Below, one piece after another: positions 11,185 to 24,858 of a stretch of DNA of 64,000 bases (its first letter is position 1; every line of letters starts with the position of its first letter). The translations under genes were made by a program, and so were the position numbers. Origin of the DNA: Rhabditophanes sp. KR3021 (Eukaryota > Nematoda > Chromadorea > Rhabditida > Alloionematidae); assembly GCA_963281155.1 (NCBI GenBank), contig CAUJLY010000002.1:6696001-6760000 (forward strand), given 5' to 3'. The notes under the pieces are model-generated. The model was given only the letters and a program-made list of their open reading frames with translations. It ran no database searches and was not told the DNA's origin.

Positions 11185-13761
11185 TTACATTCCATTATAT
11201 TTAGGACCCTGACCTTCTGGAGTAACCCAATTGATGTTTTGAGTAGGATCCTTGATGTCACAAGTTTTGCAATGAATACAATTGGCAGCATTAATTTGTA
11301 ATCTTTTTTCTGTGGATCCTTCGGATTTTTCTACGAATTCGTAGACTGCGGCTGGACAGTAGCGTGATTCTGGGCCATCGTACAGTTTAAGGTTGACTGT
11401 TTCGGGGACTGAGTCGTCTAGAAGAGTAAGGTGGGCTGGTTGGTTTTCTTCATGGCTTGTTCCGGTTAGAGACACTGAGGTTAGGATGTCAAAGGTGAGT
11501 TTATTGTCAGGTTTGGGGTAGTCTATTGGTTTGAAATTTTCTTTTGGCTCAATCTTGGCGTTATCTGGTTTGCCGTGTTTTAAGGTCCATGGTTCTATTC
11601 CACGGCCAAGTACAAAGTAAAGCCCAGTATAAAACATCCCTCCAGCCCATCCGAACTTAGAGTTGAATGAAGGACGAACGTTGCGAGATTTCTTCAACTC
11701 TTTCATTACTTCACCTTCATCCATGGCTTTTTGATACTCTACAGGGTTGATACTAGTTTCAGTTTCGAGTTTTGGGAAAATAGTTTCGGCGGCAGTGATT
11801 CCAGATAACATAGCTGTGTGAGTACCCTTAAGCTTTGCAACGTTTAACAAAGAGCCTGCGCAACCGATTAAAGCACCTCCTGGAAAATGGAGTTTAGGAA
11901 CTGATTGATATCCTCCCTCATTGATAGCGCGTGCTCCATAACCAATTCTCGTTCCTCCTTCGAGTTGCTTGGCGATAGATGGATGTGTCTCTGTACCTTT
12001 GGAATTCTTGGTAAGGATTAATGTACGGATTCTTATAATCTAAAGCAGTAATAAATCCGACTGAAACCAAGGGAGTATCGTTGTCATTAATATGATAAAG
12101 AAAAGCTCCTCCATACTGATCTATTGCCAAAGGCCATCCAAAGGTATGTTCAACATATCCTGGTTGGTGTTTCTCTTTATCAATAGTCCACAATTCCTTA
12201 ATTCCAATTCCAAACGACATTTGACATTTGCCCTCCTGCAAATTAAACTTCTTCATGACTTGTTTAGTCAAATGGCCACGGCAACCTTCAGCCAAAATAG
12301 TACATTTAGCGTGAAGTTCCATTCCTCTTTCGAAAGTATCCTTTGGACTTCCATCCTTATTAATACCAGTATCTCCCGTTGCAATACCTTTAACTGAGCC
12401 ATCTTCATTGTACAAAATCTCAGAAGCTGCAATTCCTAAAAATATTTTAAGTAAATATTAATTTGTTCATAACAAAGGTGAAATAGCTTTGCTTTTTGGA
12501 ATGAAACAGCTATCTTATGAAGCCACTGGAAAGGAGCCATCTGTTATTGAGCAAGTGATGTTATCGGTGGAAGAAAGATCCTTGGGCCAAAGGTAAGTTA
12601 AGCATTTTAAATAATAAGTAATTGCTTTAGTTCCAGACCAACCACACAATTAACGGAATTGCTAATTGAACGGACTACTAGGAAAGATGAAAACATGCGT
12701 ATCTACGTGATCAAGACTATTTCTGGAGAATATTTTGGTGTCAGAAGTTACAATGCTAAAAGTGAATTTCATGGATACGTCGAACTATTCATTGTTCAAG
12801 AAAGAATTTTTCTATGTAGGGAGTCCAAAAAGGGTGACAAAAAGGAGTCTATAATAAACAAGATCAAACCCATCCCACTGAAACCCTCCACCTAAAGCTG
12901 TCAGTTCCCTCGAACAAATTGGCTGAAAACTTGGACTTTTTTGGTAGAAAAATTTGAACATCAGATAATCAACTGCGATCATAGCAAACGCTCTATGCCT
13001 GATGTCTACTTTCTCAATTCTATCAATACATGTGCAGTCGCTGACATCTTAGTTTAAATGATATTTGATCTTGAGATAATTATCGATGTGTAATTTTAAT
13101 AAAATACTTTGATTCCCTCTTTTAATTTTAATAAATATTTATACTCCCTTGACTTTCCTGGATAAATTTCAACTCCAAGTTCCTCTGCCTTTTCTCCTAA
13201 CCATTTAACAACATGTCCTAGACGAACAACATAATTTCCGTGATTATTCAACGGAATTCCTGGAAAAAGAGGAATAGGAATTCGTCCTTTTTTCGTTAGA
13301 ACAGCTATTGACTCTTTCTAAAAATATAAATATTTATTCAATGACAAACAACTTTTTTGAGTAAATAAGATGGAATGACTTACAGAAACAGCTTGATGAA
13401 TTGGGGTATCTAGTTCTTTCCAGTTGGGGAATAATTTGTCCATTCCCTTGGTTTCAATTACTGCTCCTGATAAAGTATGACCACCTAACTCGGCAGCTTT
13501 TTCAACCACACAGATACGTATTTCTTTTCCTTGTTCCTGAGCTAGTTGCTGGAATTTGATGGCAGCAGATAGACCGGATGGACCACCGCCAATAATGGCC
13601 ACATCATACTCTTCTACAACACGTTCCATATTAACATCCTTCCATCTTGGATCATTTTCTCTAGGTTTACGAGTATAATGTGTGGTTGTCCACTTTCCGT
13701 CCACCACATTTCTTAAAGGGGCTGTAATGCGTGAAAATAATTTCGGAGTTATTCTATACAT
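11185..13761 (-). pseudogene. Electron transfer flavoprotein-ubiquinone oxidoreductase (ETF-QO), apparently disrupted
   Basis: ETF-QO passes electrons from ETF to ubiquinone at the inner mitochondrial membrane. Pieces in order: exon 1 13761-13384 (FAD motif AIIGGGPSGLSAAIKF); exon 2 from 13317 (ending at a YPG motif near 13155); then 12435-11185 ([21 protein letters not shown], and the C-terminal 4Fe-4S ligands in [16 protein letters not shown]). Similarity to human ETFDH is near full length. Two faults are visible. A one-base frameshift near 11985-12000 splits QEFQRY from [12 protein letters not shown]. The exon 2 end lacks a GT donor in the phase required by the next exon (GIAASEIL). Either the gene is a recent pseudogene or the assembly carries errors. 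The C. elegans orthologue is let-721. Confidence 0.8.
12473..13064 (+). pseudogene. Unrecognised coding relic nested in an ETF-QO intron (opposite strand)
   Basis: Inside the roughly 720-base interval between ETF-QO exons, the plus strand holds open sequence (FGMKQLSYEATGKEPSVIEQ...) up to a canonical GTAAGT at 12594. A 41-base intron ends in TTTAG, and the next exon continues in frame (SRPTTQLTELLIERTTRKDE...) to a stop at 12893-12895. Further protein-like but frame-broken sequence (NKLAENLDFFGRKI) follows. The preserved splice pair argues for a DNA-level insertion rather than a retrocopy. Family not recognised; no start codon found. Confidence 0.4.
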
Positions 13762-14691
13762 TTAAATCTATAAAGCAAAATTAATAATTAATGAATACAA
13801 ATCAACTAAATTGATTTAAAAATAGTAATCGTCGTAACAAAACACAAAATAATAGTCAACAAATATTTGTTATTTACCATAACACTATAATTTATATAAC
13901 AAACGTTATTTGAAAATAGTTATATCGAAAAGTGACTTGTAATGTCACTAAAAGTAGTGCAGGTCAAAGTGCATCCACAATCACGTTCTTAATACTGAAC
14001 AAACTACAATTACTTGAATAAGGTCAACAAACGGGAAACTTTGGGATGGAATCGTTTTTTGTTGATTAAATTGAATGTTGATAAACAAGTGTTGTAAAAA
14101 ATAATATTTTTGTTAGACTAGTTTGCAAAAAATATCTGCACACTTTTCGTTTCGGGACAAATGGCATCTTAGAGGAAGAGAAAGAACAATATTATAGGGA
14201 AGCGACAGTTATTTGTTATTTTGCATATAAAAAGACGTATTTTTGTGTACCGTTACTTCTAATTCATTTCGCAACATATACTTACTAGTTTAACAGAGTA
14301 TTCAATGCATGTTAATTCGGTCTTAGCATCACCACCTTGTCCCGGATAATTGGATACTTAATTAACTTTTTCAAATGACAAAATATAGTATCACAACAAA
14401 TCCATCATTTTGAATTTTACCCACTACGAATTGTTTATTTATATCCCTATCTTAAATCATTACTCACGTCTGTCCTTGATAACGATAAATGACTTTTTAA
14501 ACTTACGCTCTGGTAGTTTATTTTAACTTGTATTTTATTATGCTCTACGCTTTTATCAATTCATAACAAACCAATCAATATTGCCACACAAGTAACGGTT
14601 ATACCATTTGTTTTGTACGATTTTATTTCATTTACACTATTTTATTTGCTTCAGACAACTTAGATTGCCATTTTTAACAGCTTTTAACACC
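13762..14691. other. Divergent promoter interval
   Basis: About 930 bases between the minus-strand ETF-QO start and the plus-strand C15orf61 homologue. No further gene seen; presumably holds regulatory sequence for both. Confidence 0.4.
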
Positions 14692-16128
14692 ATGTCTATT
14701 TACTGTTTTTTTGTAAAACCACTACGGATACTTTTCAATCCTCAGTATAGCCAGCTGCCGAAAGGGTCAGATGTGTTGAAAAGTTACATTAGGAAGAGAA
14801 ATCACCCCACATGGACTTCCTACTTTGTGCCATATAAGTGAGTAAATAATTATCATATTTAAATAAACTTTTAGACACATCCAAGATGATCAATTTTCCT
14901 TAAAACACTTCAATTTTGAAGTTGATGGACATAATTATCACGTGCTGAGGTAAGCAATAATAACATTCATCTAATCTGATACTTTACCCTATTAATAATA
15001 TCACCCTCTCAACAAAAAGATATACATGTGTCTTTGAACAAATTTCATTATTTGATAAACATCAATACTAACTATATAACAAAAATCCCCACTTGAGGGT
15101 GTTTGCTGCGTTGCTAGCCGAGGTTTATTTACTTGACATCAACTGATATAACAATATAAAAGTTGTGTATATGTACAAATGTATGCTTTTTAATACTCCT
15201 TCTTAACATAATATTCCTCCATGCATCACCTGTGAGCATTCATTTATTTTACTTTTATATTATGAAATTTCGACAAACGATGTTGGGTTGGTATATCAAT
15301 GTTTCTATTGTTTACATTTATTTGATATACATTTCTTGCTTTGAGGCATTTAAATTCAACACAAACAAAAATTATAAATACTTATTTAGCCTTTAATTAC
15401 GCTCAGTAAATTGTTGCTTATTGTTGCATAATCATTCATACTGATTCATTACATCACAGTTTTAACACTTTAAAGTGATGCATTTGTTGTTCCGATCTGG
15501 TACGAATTAACTTCTAAGTAACTATTTTGCGCCATCAATTTAATGTTATCCTTTTTCTAAACTAATATCATCTTTATTTGCCTATAAATTTTAGGGTTGG
15601 AGCGTTTCCTTACATAAAGTATCATTGTACAAAAAGGCCTTATCACAATTTGACACTAGAAAATCGCTTATTCCGCTTTATTACTATTATCAATCTATGT
15701 GAGTTATAAATAAAAAAAGTTAAGCTCTCACCTAAATAATCGTATATATTTTGCAGGTGTACCGTGCCTTCTGTATGGAATTGCTGCCATTTTCTTAATC
15801 CGCTATACAGATCACGTCGTTGATAAGGCTACCAACAAGACAGTTCCGATACATTTTTTGATAAAGGTAAGTGTATATATTTAGTAATTTTTTTGACAAT
15901 TGATGAGTAATAAATCTTTGAAGGATTTTAGGTGCGTATTAGTTGTAGTTATTAGGTTTTATTGCTTTTTTAAATGCTTTAATTATAATATTTTATTACC
16001 CTTTTTACCTTCAATATTTATTGCGCATTAGGCAGTCATAAAAAGTGCTAAACATCTGAATAAAATTATTTCAATATAAATATTATTTCAATTTATTAAT
16101 TCGTCTTTTTTAGGAAGATCACAAGTAA
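14692..16128 (+). CDS. C15orf61 homologue, five exons
   Basis: Exons 14692-14837, 14875-14949, 15595-15698, 15757-15866 and 16114-16128 join in frame to give 149 aa. Conserved blocks match human C15orf61: HPTWTSYFVPYKHIQDDQF, VDGHNYHVLR, GAFPYIKYHCTKRPYHNL, VPCLLYGIAAIFLI and a terminal IKEDHK. A membrane segment is predicted at about residues 110-128. The function of this family is not established; human C15orf61 is annotated as secreted or mitochondrial by prediction only. The last exon encodes only EDHK and the stop, and the stop lies 2 bases before the ATG of the next ORF. Confidence 0.85.
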
Positions 16129-16130
16129 TA

Positions 16131-16571
16131 ATGGGACCTCTAGCGACAGTTGAATATACTCCTACACCGTATTTCATTCTCATATATCTAGTAATTTTAC
16201 TACCCATTCATTACGGAATAGCATTACTAGGAATCGGATGTTTAAAAATAGTATACAAATCATATCTTTCCTTAATGTACCCTCTATTTGACTTACTATT
16301 TGTCGAACAGCCAACGCTAAACAACACTGACATTTCACCTCCAAAAAAGCGATCATTAAAACCAACCTCAACTAATAAAGATGATTCCGCAACTAGCTCA
16401 AAAAGAAGGATCCTCAACAAACAAGGCAAGAGAACGTCACCATCAAATGGAGGTCAGTAGTATGAACTCTCTTTTATTTAAACCAAATGATTTGTATATA
16501 TTTCAGAAATACCCCTAACATGCAATGATGCGTCAGATGACAATGATTCCGTATTGACGAATGTCAGTTAG
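16131..16571 (+). CDS. Small single-pass membrane protein, 128 aa, two exons
   Basis: Exons 16131-16452 and 16507-16571 join in phase 1. The N-terminal half has a hydrophobic segment (YFILIYLVILLPIHYGIALLG). The rest is a polar, lysine/serine-rich tail with SPPKKRSLKP and SKRRILNKQGKRTSP, then an acidic end (DASDDNDSVLTNVS). Family not recognised. Its ATG lies 17 bases after the TTTTTTAG acceptor that also starts the last exon of the preceding gene, so a spliced leader joined there would give a 17-base leader. The context suggests a tightly coupled bicistronic unit. Start choice is the first ATG after that acceptor. Confidence 0.65.
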
Positions 16572-17182
16572 ATTCTCACATATTGTCTAATTGTTTTTAT
16601 TTGGCGACAAATATATGATCTCTCCCCGTTTAAGCCCGAATGTTATTATCACTTTAATTAATGGAAATTCATTAATTCTAATGTACATTATTATTGTAGA
16701 CGTCTTTTATTATTATTTGCCTTTTCTTTTGATAGTAAATTAATTTTTTTATATATCTTACATTTGACTTTTGATGGAAACAAGGCAGTGTCATTTTATT
16801 TATGACTACGAATTCTTAGTCATTTTTATGTAATTATTTTTGGAAAGAATAATTGCATTATTTATCAAATGGGATGGATGAACATGATGTGTTATTAGTA
16901 ATAAAAGGTTGCTTGAAACATATGCTCAAATGTATTCTAAAAACTATTAAGAACGAGTATAATTCAATATAATTGTATGAACAATAAATAATTGCGTTGC
17001 GAATAATGACATAATACCTTTGAAGAATCAGAACGAGAATACTTTCGCGTCTTTCATTTAAATTGAACACTCTCATAAACTTTGTTTATTTTAATTTCGA
17101 TTTATTATGTGAAAGATTAATTTATTTTAAGGTACAACAAAATATTTTATCGCTTAACTGATTCTTTTGCAAATAAACAATC
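16572..17182. other. Intergenic, nothing supported
   Basis: AT-rich spacer between the small membrane protein and the AMPK gene. Short open frames here show no family resemblance. Confidence 0.4.
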
Positions 17183-19793
<2,611 letters not shown>

Positions 19794-20125
19794 TTATTAC
19801 TTGTTGTTAAAACTTTTTTTAAGCAATAAATTTTGTATAATATGTATGCGAGTAGTTTTTTAAACAATTTTTATCGATATTTATTGGCCATTTCGTGGAT
19901 TAATACTACTTTATACTACACGAAATAACACTTTTAATGGAATTTTTCTTTTTTAATACTTCGACCTTTGCGTATGTGCCTTTAATCTTTTTGTTAGTGC
20001 TTTTCTCGAAAGATTTTGTAATTTGTATTAGACTCCACAAAAGGAAATCACTCATACCTAAAAGTAGTTTATGCGTTCATTGTGCACGCTATTTTGGTTG
20101 GAACTATTTAGTTTGTTAAATCACA

Positions 20126-20407
20126 TTACTCGTTTTTTAATATCACTTTGCAATAAGAAGAAGCATCAGAGCTTTCGTCGATACTTAAGCCACCGTCAAA
20201 AAAGAACGATGACAACAGACTAGAACCTTCTTCAAAGAGACGTCTTTCCAATTTGTCTCGCAACATTCTTGCCGCGACGTCCTGTCTACCTATATGCTTA
20301 GCGCAAATTATTTGAAATCCTTTACTCACGCCGTCACCATCTCTCTTCACCACTTTTGCATTACATCTAAGTAATCGTTTTATATTTAGGCTCTTCCATT
20401 TATTAAT
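20126..20407 (-). other. Unresolved minus-strand open frame
   Basis: An open frame of about 94 codons reads protein-like sequence (SKGFQIICAKHIGRQDVAAR, then an acidic, serine-rich end) to a stop at 20126. No in-frame ATG is present and the upstream end runs into the importin-beta start region at 20441. An acceptor-like ACTTAG near 20370 would need an exon overlapping that gene. Family not recognised; it may be a decayed fragment. Confidence 0.3.
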
Positions 20408-20440
20408 TACTTGGTTAACACTAATTTATTCCAACCGAAA

Positions 20441-23231
20441 ATGGCGGATTTGATAGCGATTTTACAAAAAACTATTTCCAACAGTAAGTCATCTTAATTA
20501 TTTAGACTCTTAATACCTTTTCTTCTAGACCATGATGATCAAGTATTGGCAATGGATTATCTGAAGCGTGCTGCTGAAACAAACTATGTAAGTTTTATTA
20601 ATTCATCCTAATCAAGTAATTATCACCTTTTAGCCTGCCTTTATTCTTGAGCTTTCTACGGTACTCAAAAATACTGGGAACACGGATTTTGTTAGACAAG
20701 CTGCTGGATTACAACTCAAGAACGTTCTAGAGGCTAAGGATGCTGTTAGGAAGCAACTTTATACTGTTAGGTAAGTGGTTATTTAGACGGGTTTGTGTTA
20801 ACGTTTCTATTTAGATGGCTTCAACTGGAAAACAATACTAGGATCGAAGTCAGAAACAATGTGTTGCAAACGATCGGAACAGAGCCATTCCGTCCCTCTG
20901 CTGCTTCCATCTGCATAGCAGCCATTGCTGGTATCGAGATTCCCAACAAATTATGGGAGAATGGGATCGAAAGCTTGTGCGAATCAGTTACTTCCGGCAC
21001 CAACGGCGCAGCCAAAGAAGTGGCCCTTGAAGCAATCGGCTACATTTGCTCCGACTTAGAAGTTGCCGTCCTCGAAAGCAAGTCCAATGTTATTCTGACA
21101 GCCATCGCCTACGGAATGAGGGGAGAGGAAACGAACCTCAACATCAAAAGAGCTGCAGTCAAAGCTATGCTCAGTTCTCTCGATTTCACTGGAAACAACT
21201 TCAATTCGGAGTTGGAGAGGAATCACATCATGCAACTAGTTTGTGATGCTTCCCAATTTACTGACACTACCGTCAAGGTTACTGCTCTTGAGTGTCTCGT
21301 TAAGATTATGTCTCTGTACTACAACTTTATGCAGCCTTACATGGGCCAAGCTCTGTTTCCTATCAGCGTTAGTGCCATGAATTCGGGGGTTCCTGAGGTA
21401 GATTGCCTTAATTCGCATTCATATTAATTTATGTCAATTTTAGGTAGTGTTGCAAGGTATTGAGTTTTGGTCGAATGTTGCGGAGAATGAATTAGCTATA
21501 CAGCAAGACATCGAAGAAGCTCGTGAGAATGGTACGGAACCTACTCAATTCACGAACTTCTATGCCAAAGGAGCGCTTCAGTACATTACCCCTATTGTTG
21601 TTCAATTGTTAGTTAAGGAGGATGAGACGGATGACGATGATGACTGGACACCTTCGAAAGCTGCTGGAGTTTGTCTTCAATTGCTGGCTCAATGCACTGG
21701 AGATGATATTGTTGAATTTATCCTTCCTTTCATCACTACCAACTTTTCGCATGCTGATTGGAGGCTGAGAGAGGCTGCTGTTATGGCGTTCGGTTGCATT
21801 ATGGATGGGCCTGACATCAAGAAACTCAATGAACTCGTCAACCAAGCCCTTGGATCACTTATCCAAACTCTGGGAGACTCTAACATTCTTGTAAGAGACA
21901 CAGCCGCTTGGACCTTAGGAAAAGTGTGTGAATTGTGCATCGACGTTGTCACCAAGCCAGAAGTCCTCCAACAACTCCTCCCAGCCCTCTCTCAATCCCT
22001 ACACCAAGAACCAAGAGTCGCTGCCAACATCTGCTGGACAATCTCTGCTCTTGCCAAGGCCGCTTATGAAATAGTTACCCGTGACGACAGCCTGTCCGAA
22101 CCACAAACCTTCGTCCTGTCTAATTGTTACGAAAGCATCATCAACGAGTTGTTGAAAACAACAGACAGAGAAGACGCCAGTACCGCGAACCTCCGCATAG
22201 CTGCTTATGAAACCTTAATGGAGTTGATCAAAAACAGTCCAAAAGATTGTTACACTATCGTCCAAAAGACGACTCTCACAGTCCTCCAAAAGATGGAAGA
22301 TTTACTGAGCTATGAAAGCACAATGGAAACCGTCACCGACAAAAGTCAATTGAGAAATCTTCAATCCTTGCTGTGTGCCACTCTTCAATCTGTTTTAAAG
22401 AAGATTAAGCGTGAGGATACACCTTTGATTTCTGACTTGATTATGAAGTCAATTCTGCAGATTATGCAACGCTGCACCGGCAAAGAGTCTGGAGGTGTCA
22501 TGGAAGATGCTCTTTTGACTGTTTCTGCCTTGATTGAGTCATTGGGAAGAAATTTCGCCAAGTATTTGGAAGTTTTCAAGCCTTTCCTTATTTCAGCTTT
22601 GAGAAATGTCTCTGAATCAGTCATTTGCGTTGCTGGACTCGGTGTATTGACAGATTTGTGTCGTGAATTCGAAAGAGACATCTGCCCTATCTTAGACGAG
22701 GTAATGCATATTCTGATTGAGATTCTTCATAGTTCAGCTGTTGACATTTATCTTAAGCCTGACGTTTTGACATGCTTCGGAGACATTGCTTTGGCTATTG
22801 GTGAAAGCTTCGAGCGATACTTCGCGATGTCTATGAGTCTGATCATGGAAGCGACCAAGAATGCAAAAATAACAAACTACGGTGATTACGAACACGTTGA
22901 TTATATCGACCATCTTCGCGAGAACATCGTCACAGCCTTGGTAGGCATCATCCAAGCTTGTCCAAACGGCAAGAATCTCGCCCCTTACATGGAACAAATC
23001 GTCCAAGGAATCATCGACATCGCCTCCGAAGAAACCTGCCCCGAATCCCTTCTCAGCCATACGTGCGGCCTCTTAGGCGACATCATCAAAATCTTCGGTC
23101 CCGAAATCCTGCGCCTCGTCAATTCACCCGTCATCGAAGATTTGCTAAACAGGGGCAGAAGATGTGCTAAATCCAAAAACACCGCACTATTTGCCACAAA
23201 GGAGTACCGTAAAATAAAACCAGGAATGTAA
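20441..23231 (+). CDS. imb-1: Importin subunit beta-1 (karyopherin beta)
   Basis: Exons 20441-20483, 20529-20587, 20634-20770, 20815-21397 and 21444-23231 give 869 aa, close to human KPNB1 (876). The protein is HEAT repeats throughout. Family-typical stretches include the acidic loop DETDDDDDWTPSKAAGVCLQ, HADWRLREAAVMAFGCIMDG, and RDTAAWTLGKVCEL. Importin-beta binds the IBB of importin-alpha and FG nucleoporins and releases cargo on RanGTP binding. C. elegans has imb-1 as the orthologue. Codon use is richer in GC than in neighbours, consistent with a well-expressed housekeeping gene. Confidence 0.95.
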
Positions 23232-23401
23232 TCATTTTTTGTTTGAGTTCTGAACTCATCCTTTTTAACCTTAAGAGTGTTGTTCATTACTTCGGTGAAA
23301 ATACTTTTAACATTATATAACCTATTTTATTGTACCTTTCCTCTTAATATAAATTTTTTTCTAATTCGTTGTGCATTCTTTTTGTTATATATGAAACCTG
23401 A

Positions 23402-23527
23402 ACAGGGAAAGCAATGACAGCAGCTTCTTTTGGGTCAAAGACTCCACTTGGTGGGTGAACGGTGAGTCTCTGCCGTGTTGGTGATCTTGGCGGCCCATCC
23501 AATTCTTCTTTCTCTGCAGTTTTAGAA
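23402..23527 (-). pseudogene. Major sperm protein (MSP) domain fragment
   Basis: The minus strand reads RQRLTVHPPSGVFDPKEAAV, matching the MSP-fold block RRLSVDPPCGVLDPKEKV found in MSP and related SSP proteins of nematodes. The expected following block (SCDTF..EDLNNDR) and the preceding strands are absent, so only about 40 residues survive. It may be an isolated exon or a truncated copy. No start codon or matching exons are visible within 1 kb. Confidence 0.5.
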
Positions 23528-24858
23528 ATAGAATATTAAGTAGTGTCCGTCAAAAGTCTTAATATAATTGAAGTGATGACGATATTTGTTAATATTAAAG
23601 TAATTATAGTTGCTTACTTTGATAACAACATTTAAACTGAATTTTTCTGTTATTTATTTGGATCAAGTAGTACACACGCTTCTTTTCTCGGTTTGTATAA
23701 CATTTGATGGCTTCAAACAAAATAAACGTAAAGTGCCGACAGTTGTAGGTAGGAATTATTTGTATTATGCATTAAACGTGTAAATTAATATAAGGGTTAT
23801 GTTGATGCAGTAAAATGTTATACAATTTTATTAGAACTTTCAAAATGTGTCGTTCAGATTGTGTGAAAAATATTTCCATGATATTTTAGAAACATCTCCC
23901 TTTTTCCTATTCAGTCTATTGCAATTTATAGCGTGTCTTAGGCTATAAAACAGGTAAACAAAAGATAATTAAATGTATTTATGTTAAGCAGACTAACAAT
24001 AGGTTGAATTTATAATATAAAAGTATTATTAAGAGAATTATAATATTTAATTTTGCATAAATATTTCCAGGAGCATGTGAAAATTAAAATCAACAATATT
24101 AAAATAGTAATTTAGCAATAACTATTTATATAACTTTGTTTCTTATTCAGTGAAATATCACATTTACACATTGATCCACTTTGTAGCTCGTCTAATTTAC
24201 CTTTTAATTCAAAAGTGCGTATGTTATTCTTGCCAAATATAATTGATGGAATGGGAGCAAAAAGATTTTAAGTAATTAGAATGTGTATTTATAATATTTA
24301 TTTACATTAAACTGACTTTTACGGAAGATGAAAATATACTTTTATTAGTGAAATAAATGTAAATCTATGTTTCTTCTCAAATTAACTAATATAATTGAAT
24401 TTGTGTTGTGCAATAAAAATATTTAGCCATTCATTTTCATACAAAATATGAAACTAATTAAATCTCCATAATGGAACTAATGGTCTTCTAAATTAAATGC
24501 AAAAAGAATGAATATACTGGCAATATAGAAAGTGAGTCTTTTTTATGAACACAACAAGCAATCAAACCATTTTAGACTCCAAGTAATTTTCTAATTAATT
24601 AAAAGTAATGTCGTATTCAGTTCACAATTGTTCGTGGTAAGTCAAAAAGCATTTGAACCGAATAATACAAATTTAATGTATTAGGATCTGAAAGACTGAT
24701 TAAAATGAAAAAAATATACACACAGAATTTATTTTATCGAAACGATCACAATTTCAAATAGATCCTTATGAGTTAATAGTAAAATGAATTGGGTCAAGGA
24801 AGTGAAGCAACTATATTTTACGTAAAACAATTTTTATCAAATCAACATTATAACCCAG
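23528..24858. other. Intergenic, nothing supported
   Basis: Very AT-rich interval with closed frames between the MSP fragment and the VPS13 pseudogene. Confidence 0.4.

Noticed and set aside
11985..12013. A 29-base intron (GTACAG..CCAAG) that would remove the ETF-QO frameshift
   Set aside because: It is shorter than any other intron here and would delete the conserved HPSIAKQ block.
22385..23287. Several minus-strand ORFs inside importin-beta
   Set aside because: They mirror the codon structure of the importin gene and have no family resemblance.
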